From: Azovibrio restrictus DSM 23866
Lineage (GTDB): Bacteria > Pseudomonadota > Gammaproteobacteria > Burkholderiales > Rhodocyclaceae
Assembly (NCBI RefSeq): GCF_000429665.1
Contig: NZ_AUCH01000001.1
Span: 124,001 to 188,000 of the forward strand
Reading direction: 5' to 3'
Length of the DNA: 64,000 nt
Positions 56,854 through 64,000 of this stretch are shown here, in pieces (the first letter of the stretch is position 1; the number at the start of each line of letters is the position of its first letter). A program made the translations under genes and the position numbers. The notes under the pieces are model-generated. The model was not told where the DNA came from. It searched no databases and was given only the letters and a program-made list of their open reading frames with translations.

Positions 56854-58214
56854 TCCAGGGAACGCAGTTTTTCCACCGCCTCTTCGATCCGGGAAACCCC
56901 CAGGACCGTCATGCCCGGGATGGCCTGGCGGGGTCGGTTGGCTTCCGGCACCAGGGCGTGGGTGAAGCCCAGCTTGGCGGCTTCCTTGAGCCGCTCCTGG
57001 CCCCGGGGCGCCGGACGGATCTCCCCGGCCAGGCCCACTTCGCCAAAGACCACCAGCTTCTTCGGCAAGGGCCGGCTTTTCAGGGAGGAGACTATGGACA
57101 GAAGGACCGCCAGATCAGCGGCAGGTTCCCCGATCTTGACCCCGCCCACCGCATTGATGAACACATCCTGGTCGAAACAGACCACCCCCGCGTGCCGGTG
57201 CAGGACCGCCAGCAGCATCGCCAGACGCTGGGCATCCAGCCCCACGGTGAGGCGCCGGGGATTGCCATGGGACTGGTCCACCAGGGCCTGGATTTCCACC
57301 AGCAGGGGCCGGGTGCCCTCCTGGGTGACCAGGATGCAGGTTCCCGGCACCTCCTGGCCATGCTGGGAGAGGAACAGGGCGGAAGGATTGCTGACCCCCT
57401 TCAGGCCCTTCTCGGTCATGGCAAACACGCCCAATTCGTTGACCGCCCCGAAGCGATTCTTGAAAGCCCGGATCAGGCGGAAACTGGAGTGGGTATCCCC
57501 TTCGAAGTAGAGCACCGTATCGACGATGTGCTCCAGTACCCGGGGCCCCGCCAGGGCACCCTCCTTGGTCACGTGGCCCACCAGGATCACGGTGATGCCC
57601 AGCTGCTTCGCCAGCCGGGTCAGCTGGGCGGCGCATTCCCGCACCTGGGCCACGGACCCGGGGGCCGAGGTCAGCTGTTCCGACCACAGGGTCTGGATGG
57701 AATCCACCACGGCCACCTGGGGCCGCTCCCCCTGCAACACGGCGAGGATGCGCTCCAGGTTGATTTCCGCCAGCAGCTTCAGGCGGCTCGCCTCCAGCCC
57801 CAGGCGCCGGGCCCGCAAGGCCACCTGCTCACCGGATTCCTCGCCGCTCACGTAAAGGGCCGGCAGGTGCTCCGAGAGGCCGGCCAGGGCCTGGAGCAGC
57901 AAGGTGCTTTTACCTATGCCCGGATCGCCGCCGATGAGGACCACGCCGCCGGCCACCAGACCGCCTCCCAGGGCCCGGTCGAATTCGCTGATGCGGGTGG
58001 GAATCCGCTCCGCTTCCCTGGCCTCGATCTCCGCCAGGGCCTGCAGCCTGGAAGCAGGCGCCAGGGACTGGAAGCGGTGGCCGGCACCGCCCCCCGTCTC
58101 AGCCACCCCCTCCACCAAGGTGTTCCAGGCGCCGCAGCCCGGGCACTGGCCCTGCCACTTGGGAGAGGTGGCGCCGCATTCACTGCAGCAATAGACACTC
58201 CGGGGCTTGGCCAT
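56850..58214 (-). CDS. radA: DNA repair protein RadA (Sms)
   Basis: A 454-residue ATPase that processes recombination intermediates. The N-terminal zinc finger has Cys10, Cys13, Cys24 and Cys27. The RecA-like core has Walker A GGDPGIGKS (95-103) and the RadA-specific KNRFGAVNELGVFAM. The C-terminal Lon-like domain includes VFINAVGGVKIGEPAADLAVLLSI. Its stop overlaps the permease start by 4 bp. The gene is part of a minus-strand run with alr and lysR upstream. Confidence 0.96.
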   Translation of the reverse strand: MAKPRSVYCCSECGATSPKWQGQCPGCGAWNTLVEGVAETGGGAGHRFQSLAPASRLQALAEIEAREAERIPTRISEFDRALGGGLVAGGVVLIGGDPGIGKSTLLLQALAGLSEHLPALYVSGEESGEQVALRARRLGLEASRLKLLAEINLERILAVLQGERPQVAVVDSIQTLWSEQLTSAPGSVAQVRECAAQLTRLAKQLGITVILVGHVTKEGALAGPRVLEHIVDTVLYFEGDTHSSFRLIRAFKNRFGAVNELGVFAMTEKGLKGVSNPSALFLSQHGQEVPGTCILVTQEGTRPLLVEIQALVDQSHGNPRRLTVGLDAQRLAMLLAVLHRHAGVVCFDQDVFINAVGGVKIGEPAADLAVLLSIVSSLKSRPLPKKLVVFGEVGLAGEIRPAPRGQERLKEAAKLGFTHALVPEANRPRQAIPGMTVLGVSRIEEAVEKLRSLD

Positions 58215-58217
58215 GGC

Positions 58218-59351
58218 TCAGCGCCACTCCATGGGCACCCGGGGAGCCAGGGCGCAGAAGAGCTCATAACTGATGGTGCCGGCGGCGGCGGCCACCGCGT
58301 CGGCATCCACCCGGCCGCCCTCCCCCACCCCCCAGAGGGTGACGGGCGCTCCCACGCGGACTTCCGGCATATCCTGGAGATCCACCACCAGCATGTCCAT
58401 GGACACCCGGCCCAGGGTGCGGCTGGGATGCCCGGCCACGGCCACGGGCGTTCCCGTGGGAGCATGGCGGGGGTAGCCGTCCGCATAACCGCAGGCCACG
58501 ATCCCGATGCGCATGGGCCCGGGGGCGGTGAAGGTGCCCCCGTAGCCCACCCGCTCACCGGCACGCAGCTCCTGGATGCCGATCAGGCGGCTCTCCAGGG
58601 TCATCACCGGCTCCAGCCCCAGGGCATCGGCCGGGGTTTCGGCAAAGGGGCTGCCACCGTAGAGCATGATCCCCGGCCGCACCCAGTCGCCCCGGGCTTC
58701 CGGGTAGCGGATCAGGGCGGCGGAATTGGCCAGGCACAGAGGCAAGCCCGTGCCTGCCGCGGCCTGCATGAAAACCTGCCGCTGGGTCTCGATGCCTTCC
58801 GGGGTGTCCGCCCCGGCAAAATGACTCATCAGGGTCAGATCGCGGATGCCCAGCCGCTCCAGTTGCTGGCGCACGGCACCCAGGTCGGCGGGCCGGAAGC
58901 CCAGCCGGTTCATGCCGGTGTTGAGCTTGATGTAGGCCCGGGCCGGCCGGGCTTCGGCGGCCGCCAGCATCTCCAGCTGTTCCCGGCAATGGATGGCGGC
59001 CGTCAGGTCGTGACGGGCCAGGACCGGCACATCTTCAGCCGCGAAGAATCCTTCCAGCAGCAGCATGGGCTGAGTCAGGCCCGCCGCCCGCAGGGCCAGG
59101 GCGTTCTCCACCTCCAGCAGGGCAAAACCGTCGCTCAGCCCCTGCAGGGCCCGGGCCACCTGGAACTGGCCATGACCATAGGCGTTGGCCTTGATCACGG
59201 CCCAGGTCCGGGCCTCCCCCGCCAGGCGCCTGGCCTGGGCAAAATTGTGCTGCAGGGCCTGGAGCCTGACGCTGGCCCGGATGGGGCGATGGGTGATGAC
59301 ACGGCTAACCGCTGACTGGGCCTGGGCAATCCCAGGCATGGATGAATTCAC
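58218..59351 (-). CDS. alr: Alanine racemase
   Basis: A 377-residue PLP enzyme that converts L-alanine to D-alanine for cell wall synthesis. The PLP lysine is Lys54 in AVIKANAYGHG, and the second catalytic Tyr lies in ERVGYGGTF. The start is set to GTG at 59351: it overlaps the lysR stop (GTGA) and has a Shine-Dalgarno GGGAG eight bases upstream, while the ATG at 59339 has none at a proper distance. The gene ends 3 bp before radA. A single alr copy here does not tell whether a second (dadX) exists elsewhere. Confidence 0.93.
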   Translation of the reverse strand: MNSSMPGIAQAQSAVSRVITHRPIRASVRLQALQHNFAQARRLAGEARTWAVIKANAYGHGQFQVARALQGLSDGFALLEVENALALRAAGLTQPMLLLEGFFAAEDVPVLARHDLTAAIHCREQLEMLAAAEARPARAYIKLNTGMNRLGFRPADLGAVRQQLERLGIRDLTLMSHFAGADTPEGIETQRQVFMQAAAGTGLPLCLANSAALIRYPEARGDWVRPGIMLYGGSPFAETPADALGLEPVMTLESRLIGIQELRAGERVGYGGTFTAPGPMRIGIVACGYADGYPRHAPTGTPVAVAGHPSRTLGRVSMDMLVVDLQDMPEVRVGAPVTLWGVGEGGRVDADAVAAAAGTISYELFCALAPRVPMEWR

Positions 59352-60250
59352 AGCACCAACTCCCTCATTTTCTGTTTGGCAAACTCGACGAATGTGGTGA
59401 CCAGCCGGGTACGGAAACGATCCCGGGGATAGACCATGGACAGGGTCCGGGTCAGCCGGGGCGACAAGGGAATCTCCACCAGGCTCCCCAGCTGACATTC
59501 CTTGCCACACACCACCTTGGAGACGATGGCATAGCCCAGGCCCGTGGCCACCACGCCCTTCAGGGCTTCGGGACTCCCCAGCTCCATCAGGGTCTTCAGA
59601 TCCTGGGGCGGGATACCCGCCGCCTTGAAATAATTGTCCGTCACCTCCCGGGTCCCCGAACCGGGCTCCCGGGAGATGAACTCATAGTCCCGCAACAGGG
59701 CGGGGGTGATTTCCGGCTCACCGGCCAGGGGATAGTCGGGGGCGCAGATCACCACCAGCTCATCCTCGCAGCAAGTCTCGGCCAGCAGCTCCGGCAGATG
59801 GGCCGGACCTTCGATGAGGCCGATGTCCAGGGTGTGCTCCCCGACCCGGTTCTCGATGATTTCCGAATTGGCCACGATCAGCCGGGCCCGCACCTGGGGA
59901 TACAGGGCGTTGAACTCCCCCAGCACCCGGGGCAGGATGAACTCGGCAATGGTGGTGCTGGCGCCCACCAGCAGGGGGCCGCGCATCTCGCCGGTCATTT
60001 CTCCCAGCCGGGCTTCCAGTTCGTCGGACATGGACAGGATCCGTTCCGCGTACTGGAGCACCATCTCCCCAGCCGGGGTCAGGCCGATGCGGCCATGGCC
60101 CCGCTCAAAGAGGCGGGTGTTGTACTGGTCTTCCAGCTGCTTGATCTGGAACGTGACGGCAGGTTGGGTCATGAACAGGGCTTCGGCGGCCTTGGTGAAA
60201 CTCAGATGCTTGGCAACCGCATGAAAAACTTGCAAACGGCGATCAGCCAT
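59348..60250 (-). CDS. LysR-family transcriptional regulator (CysL/YeiE-like)
   Basis: A 300-residue LysR-type regulator. The N-terminal winged helix-turn-helix has FHAVAKHLSFTKAAEALFMTQPAVTFQIKQLE. The C-terminal effector domain resembles the CysL/YeiE group (ADDYEFISREPGSGTREV-type stretch seen here as YEFISREPGSGTRE), suggesting control of sulfur or another small-molecule pathway; the effector is unknown. The start at 60250 is preceded by GGGAGGAG. The gene is first in a run lysR-alr-radA-permease. No T-N11-A box was identified with confidence upstream. Confidence 0.9.
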   Translation of the reverse strand: MADRRLQVFHAVAKHLSFTKAAEALFMTQPAVTFQIKQLEDQYNTRLFERGHGRIGLTPAGEMVLQYAERILSMSDELEARLGEMTGEMRGPLLVGASTTIAEFILPRVLGEFNALYPQVRARLIVANSEIIENRVGEHTLDIGLIEGPAHLPELLAETCCEDELVVICAPDYPLAGEPEITPALLRDYEFISREPGSGTREVTDNYFKAAGIPPQDLKTLMELGSPEALKGVVATGLGYAIVSKVVCGKECQLGSLVEIPLSPRLTRTLSMVYPRDRFRTRLVTTFVEFAKQKMRELVL

Positions 60251-60285
60251 GGGGGTCTCCTCCCACAAGTATTTTTTATCAGGGG

Positions 60286-60291
60286 ATTATA
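60286..60291 (-). promoter_or_regulatory. Candidate -10 of the lysR-alr-radA run
   Basis: On the minus strand TATAAT is a perfect -10, 36 bases upstream of the lysR start. No good -35 lies at 16-18 bp, so the promoter may depend on an activator, for example the regulator itself. Confidence 0.35.
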
Positions 60292-60427
60292 GGAGGGAAA
60301 TGCCCCGCCGCACTCCCGGGTCGGGAAAAAGCCCCCGGAACGCTCCAGGGCGTGTTCACGCCCGGTCGCCGCGAATACGCCCTAGCACAACAAAGCCGTA
60401 CCCACAATCTGCCGCCTTGGGTGTAGC

Positions 60428-61711
60428 ATGCCGGCCAAACAACATAAGAGACAGTTCTTCGTGCCCTTCGGCTTCTACATCATCATGGCGGCGCAGTTCT
60501 TTTCCGCGCTTGCCGACAACGCCCTGCTGATTGCCGCCATCGCCGCCCTGCGCGACATGCAGGCGCCCAGCGAATACGAGCCCCTGCTGAAGACCTTCTT
60601 CACCGTGTCCTACGTGGTGCTGGCGGCCTTCGTGGGGGCTTTTGCCGACTCCATGCCCAAATGGCGGGTGATGCTGATCAGCAACAGCATCAAGATCGTC
60701 GGCTGCGCCATGATGTTCTACGGAGTCCATCCTCTGGTGGCCTACGCCGTGGTGGGCCTGGGTGCCGCGGCTTACTCCCCGGCCAAGTACGGCATCCTCA
60801 CCGAATACCTACCGCACCGGCTGCTGGTGGTGGCCAACGGCTGGATCGAAGGCCTGACCGTGGGCGCCATCATCCTCGGCGTGGTCCTGGGCGGCGCCCT
60901 GATCACCCCCAACGTCTCCCAGGCCCTGATGGCCCTGGAGCTGCCCTTCATGGAAAGCAGCGGCGAGATCGTCATCGCCATCATCGGCCTGCTCTACGTG
61001 GTGGCCGCCCTGTTCAACCTCTACGTGCCCGACACCGGGGTGGACCACAAGCCCCTGAAGAAGAACCCCATCTACCTGATCCACGAATTCCAGCACTGCC
61101 TCTCCCTGCTCTGGCGGGACAAGCTCGGGCAGATTTCCCTGGCGGTGACCACCCTGTTCTGGGGCGCCGGCGCCACCTTGCAGTTCATCGTGATCAAGTG
61201 GTCGGAAGTCGCCCTGCACCTGGATCTTTCCAAATCATCCATGCTCCAGGGGGTGGTGGCCGTGGGTGTGGCGGCAGGGGCCACCCTGGCGGCCCGCTTC
61301 GTCACCCTGCGCAAGTCGGTGCGGGTCATTCCCCTAGGCATCGCCATGGGCATCATCGTGCTGGTGATGAACTTCGTCACCAGCATGTGGGTTGCCGTCC
61401 CCCTGCTGGTGCTGATCGGCGGCCTGTCCGGCTTCTTCGTGGTCCCCATGAATGCCCTGCTGCAGCACCGGGGCCACATCCTCATGGGAGCCGGCCACTC
61501 CATCGCGGTGCAGAACTTCAACGAAAATCTCTCGGTGCTGGCCATGACCGGCCTTTATTACCTGATGATCAAGATGGACATGTCCATCTACTGGGTCCTG
61601 ACCCTGTTCGGTCTGTTCGTCAGCACCATCATGTACCTGATCCGGGGGCGCCATCTGGACAACCAGAAAAAGCACGACGACGTGGCCCACCTGGACGACA
61701 GCCCCCACTGA
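60428..61711 (+). CDS. lplT: Lysophospholipid transporter LplT
   Basis: A 427-residue major-facilitator protein that flips lysophospholipids into the cytoplasm for re-acylation. Twelve membrane segments are visible. The N-terminal QFFSALADNALLIAAIAAL and SPAKYGILTEYLPHRLLVVANGWIEG are strong LplT signatures. The partner acyltransferase gene (aas) is not next to it. The ATG at 60428 lies 177 bp from the divergent lysR start. Confidence 0.93.
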   Translation: MPAKQHKRQFFVPFGFYIIMAAQFFSALADNALLIAAIAALRDMQAPSEYEPLLKTFFTVSYVVLAAFVGAFADSMPKWRVMLISNSIKIVGCAMMFYGVHPLVAYAVVGLGAAAYSPAKYGILTEYLPHRLLVVANGWIEGLTVGAIILGVVLGGALITPNVSQALMALELPFMESSGEIVIAIIGLLYVVAALFNLYVPDTGVDHKPLKKNPIYLIHEFQHCLSLLWRDKLGQISLAVTTLFWGAGATLQFIVIKWSEVALHLDLSKSSMLQGVVAVGVAAGATLAARFVTLRKSVRVIPLGIAMGIIVLVMNFVTSMWVAVPLLVLIGGLSGFFVVPMNALLQHRGHILMGAGHSIAVQNFNENLSVLAMTGLYYLMIKMDMSIYWVLTLFGLFVSTIMYLIRGRHLDNQKKHDDVAHLDDSPH

Positions 61712-61741
61712 GCCGCTCCCGGCCCGCCGTACCCCGCCGCG

Positions 61742-62563
61742 TCAGTTGCCCGGCCGGCCTTGCATCTGGCGCCGGGCCAGACACAGATCCTCCCAGGCTT
61801 TGGCCTTTTCCGGCAGATTGCGCAGCAGATAGGCCGGATGGTAGGTCACCAGCACCGGCACCTCGCCGGCGCGGAACAGCTTCTGCCGCATGGAAGCCAG
61901 GGACTTGTCCTCCCCCAGGACGCTATGGACGGCGGCCTTGCCCAGCAGCACCATGATCCGCGGTTGCAGCAGTTCCACCTGACGCATCAGGAAGGGCCGG
62001 CAAGCGGCCATTTCGTCCGCATGGGGCGTGCGATTGCCCTCCGGACGGCACTTCACCGCGTTGGCGATATAGACGTTTTCACCCCGCCGCAACCCGATGG
62101 CCGCCAGCATGGCATCCAGGAGCTTGCCCGCCTGGCCCACGAAAGGTTCGCCCCGGGCGTCCTCCTCGGCTCCCGGTCCCTCGCCCACGAACAGCCAGTC
62201 CGCCTGCCGGTCCCCGACACCCAGCACCGCCTGCTGGCGCTGTTTGCAGAGCTCGCAGGCCCGGCACTCCTGCACGGCCCGGGCGAGCTCATCCCAGTCC
62301 ATACGGGCAATCCGGGCGGCCCGCGCATCAGTGCCCGGCGGCATGGCAGCCGGTTCTGCCGCCCCTGCCGGCACCACAGCCGGCGCCACCGGTGCAGGGA
62401 CTTCAGGAACCGGCTGGGCCACTGCCACCGGCACAACCGGAGACTCCAGGACAACTGTTTCCCGGCACTCCTGCTCTGGCATATCCCCGGTGACCTGGGG
62501 CTGGCGCAGCTGCCAGAGGGTGTATCCCATTTCCTGCAGCAGGATCTGATGGGCTTCGTTCAT
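61742..62563 (-). CDS. Iron-sulfur uracil-DNA glycosylase (type 4/5 Udg)
   Basis: A 273-residue DNA glycosylase that removes uracil from DNA and carries a [4Fe-4S] cluster. Residues 1-95 are a poorly conserved, Ala/Pro/Val-rich extension. The core has cluster cysteines CRAC (Cys100, Cys103), FVGEGPGAEEDARGEPFVGQAG (motif A), NAVKCRPEGNR and VTYHPAYLLRN. The extension is typical of proteins described as DNA polymerase-fused or SPO1-like in some genomes. It overlaps rimI by 4 bp (ATGA). Confidence 0.92.
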   Translation of the reverse strand: MNEAHQILLQEMGYTLWQLRQPQVTGDMPEQECRETVVLESPVVPVAVAQPVPEVPAPVAPAVVPAGAAEPAAMPPGTDARAARIARMDWDELARAVQECRACELCKQRQQAVLGVGDRQADWLFVGEGPGAEEDARGEPFVGQAGKLLDAMLAAIGLRRGENVYIANAVKCRPEGNRTPHADEMAACRPFLMRQVELLQPRIMVLLGKAAVHSVLGEDKSLASMRQKLFRAGEVPVLVTYHPAYLLRNLPEKAKAWEDLCLARRQMQGRPGN

Positions 62564-63030
62564 GGCAGGACTCCTTCCAGGCTGCGGCGGAACACCAGGG
62601 CATCCTCGCGCCCTTCCAGGGCGGGATAGTAGGCTTTGCGCCGCCCGATCAGGCGGAAGCCGAAATGGCGGTACAGGGCTTCCGCCCGGGTGTTGGAAGG
62701 CCGGACTTCCAGATACATGTCGAGCATCCCGTTACGGGCCGACCAAGTCATGGCGTGACGCAGCAGGCGGGCGCCCAGGCCGCGCCCCTGGTGCATAGGC
62801 GCCACCGCCACGTTGAGCAGATGGGCTTCATCCACGGCCGTCATCACCACCAGGAAACCCAGCAGACTGCCCCCCTGGCGCAGCACCCAGGCCCCATATC
62901 CAGCCACCAGGGAATCGGCAAAATGACTGCGGCTCCAGGGAAAAGACTGGGCCACGGCCTCCAGGGCCGCCACACCGTCCAGGTCGACTTCCGCCATGGG
63001 TACGATCTCCAAGGGCAGCAGTGCGGCCAT
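62560..63030 (-). CDS. rimI: Ribosomal protein S18 alanine N-acetyltransferase RimI
   Basis: A 156-residue GNAT-family enzyme that acetylates the N-terminal alanine of ribosomal protein S18. The acetyl-CoA motif is VAPMHQGRGLGARLL, and the C-terminal RPSNTRAEALYRHFGFRLIGRRKAYY is typical of RimI. It lies 5 bp after tsaB, the usual tsaB-rimI order. The start at 63030 (MAALLPLEIVPM) is chosen by homology. Confidence 0.93.
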   Translation of the reverse strand: MAALLPLEIVPMAEVDLDGVAALEAVAQSFPWSRSHFADSLVAGYGAWVLRQGGSLLGFLVVMTAVDEAHLLNVAVAPMHQGRGLGARLLRHAMTWSARNGMLDMYLEVRPSNTRAEALYRHFGFRLIGRRKAYYPALEGREDALVFRRSLEGVLP

Positions 63031-63035
63031 GTCAG

Positions 63036-63722
63036 TCAGGGCCGGCCTCCGTCCGCAAGGCGTTCCGCCGTGGTGCGCGCCACCTTGTTGCGCACATAGC
63101 GGGGTGCCGCCAGGGCTGGATCCAGGGCTTCGCCCCGGGCCAAGGCCAGAGCCCCCAGTTCCGCCACGCTGCGGGCCTGGGGCAGTATCTGGGGCTGGCA
63201 GTCCCAGGCAGCCAGACGGCTGCCGAGGGCCGGATAAGCCTGCAGGGCATTGCCCACGATCTGCCAATCCTCTCCAGAAGGCAGGGGCACCGCGTCAGGG
63301 AGCAGCAAGCCGGGTTCCTCCAGCAGAACGATGCCCTCATCCGCGTGACGCTCACAGAGACCCCAATAGACCTCACCCATGCGCGCATCGAGCAGGCTCA
63401 CAACCCGCTGCCCGCCAGCCTCCCAGGCCATGGTTTCCAGGGAACCCACCGGCAGCAGGGGCCGATCCAGGGCAACGGCCATGCCCTGGGCAATGCCGCA
63501 GGCCACCCGCAATCCCGTGAAAGCCCCGGGCCCCATGCCGAAGGCAATGGCGTCCAGACAGGCAAAGCCGCTGCCTGCCTCGGCTAGCATCTGCTGCACC
63601 AGGGGAATCAGGGTTTCGGAATGGGGCCGGCCGGCAGGGCAGCTGGCTGAAAGGAGCTGACCATCCTGCCAGAGGGCGCAGGAGCCAGCATCGGTGGAAG
63701 TTTCCAGGGCCAGTATTTGCAT
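63036..63722 (-). CDS. tsaB: tRNA threonylcarbamoyladenosine biosynthesis protein TsaB
   Basis: A 228-residue partner of TsaD in making the t6A modification of tRNA. It has the N-terminal strand MQILALETSTDAGSCALW, the signature FGMGPGAFTGLRVACGIAQGMA, and an ASKHA fold overall. It lacks the metal-binding residues of TsaD, as expected. It is followed by rimI and udg in one probable operon. Confidence 0.95.
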   Translation of the reverse strand: MQILALETSTDAGSCALWQDGQLLSASCPAGRPHSETLIPLVQQMLAEAGSGFACLDAIAFGMGPGAFTGLRVACGIAQGMAVALDRPLLPVGSLETMAWEAGGQRVVSLLDARMGEVYWGLCERHADEGIVLLEEPGLLLPDAVPLPSGEDWQIVGNALQAYPALGSRLAAWDCQPQILPQARSVAELGALALARGEALDPALAAPRYVRNKVARTTAERLADGGRP

Positions 63723-63752
63723 GGCCCGGATTTTACCCTGTCCGGGCCTGTT

Positions 63753-64000
63753 TCAGTTCCAGGGCGCCCGCTCCCGGCCCTCGGCAGGGGGGGGCGGCTG
63801 ATGATGGCGGCGCAAGGTTTCACGGAGATTCTCCCGCTCCTCGGGACTCATCTGCTGCAGCTGGCGCTGATGCTCCTGGAGGAAACGCTGGCGCTGCCGC
63901 TCCCGGGTTTCCGGATCGACGCTGTTCCAGTACTCCCGGTAAGCCCGCTTGCGGGATTCCCGCTCTTCGGGCCCCAGGCGCTGCCACTCCTCGCGCATCT
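63753..64000 (-). CDS. DUF3106 protein, truncated by the window edge
   Basis: The last 81 residues of a protein whose N-terminus lies outside the window. The visible part has the repeated PEERE-type pattern of DUF3106 (LGPEERESRKRAYREYWNSVDPETRERQRQRF and MSPEERENLRETLRRHHQPPPP), a helix-rich and highly charged sequence. Full-length members usually carry a signal peptide and are periplasmic; function is unknown. Confidence 0.75.
   Translation of the reverse strand, partial: MREEWQRLGPEERESRKRAYREYWNSVDPETRERQRQRFLQEHQRQLQQMSPEERENLRETLRRHHQPPPPAEGRERAPWN

Overview
The window is GC-rich chromosomal DNA, almost fully coded, from a betaproteobacterium. The gene content suggests the Rhodocyclaceae, close to Azospira/Dechlorosoma. 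The reasons are a class I PHA synthase with PhaR and tandem acetoacetyl-CoA reductases, a cyanophycin-type ABC/DUF1854 pair, many c-di-GMP and two-component proteins, and conserved proteobacterial blocks (rluD-pgeF/bamD, gloB/yafS-rnhA-dnaQ, tsaB-rimI-udg). No phage, insertion sequence, CRISPR array or rRNA is visible, and no gene-free gap exceeds 300 bp. The taxonomic placement is inference.

Layout. 1-4.8 kb: the end of a CpxR-like regulator and its CpxA-like kinase, then a PhnD-like periplasmic binding protein coupled to a HAMP-GGDEF-EAL membrane protein. 4.8-9.2 kb: an ABC exporter with an extra N-terminal region plus a DUF1854 protein, a Spx/ArsC-like protein, Hsp33 with an altered zinc site, and a small membrane protein behind a perfect FNR-type box. 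9.3-13.2 kb (minus): FAD-linked oxidase, rimO, and a response regulator with an unusual output domain. 13.4-26.3 kb: a PhoX-type phosphatase, then a complete gspC-N type II secretion operon whose genes mostly overlap.

26.4-34.3 kb (minus): the PHA locus, phaC-phaB1-phaB2 and phaR, split by a second PhnD-like protein/hybrid histidine kinase pair. 34.4-41 kb: a small membrane protein, a ZIP metal transporter, pgeF-rluD divergent from bamD, and a Ser/Thr kinase-HDOD-GAF fusion. 41-48.6 kb: a DUF3293 protein, rmuC, a REC-GGDEF diguanylate cyclase with a CheY-like partner, gloB divergent from yafS-like/rnhA/dnaQ/eamA/mtfA, and a low-molecular-weight tyrosine phosphatase. 48.8-54.1 kb: uvrB divergent from an aromatic/aspartate aminotransferase, an AsmA-like protein with a cytoplasmic winged-helix-like head, and tRNA-Asn. 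54.4-64 kb: an FtsX-type permease, radA, alr and lysR (one minus-strand run), lplT, then udg-rimI-tsaB and a truncated DUF3106 gene.

The themes are envelope and nutrient sensing (two independent PhnD-like sensor pairs, PhoX beside a T2SS), carbon/nitrogen storage (PHA, and possibly cyanophycin), and housekeeping repair and translation genes. The best candidates for undescribed biology are the two PhnD-coupled signalling pairs, the ABC/DUF1854 pair, the STK-HDOD-GAF protein, the winged-helix/AsmA protein, the variant Hsp33 and the FNR-box small membrane protein.
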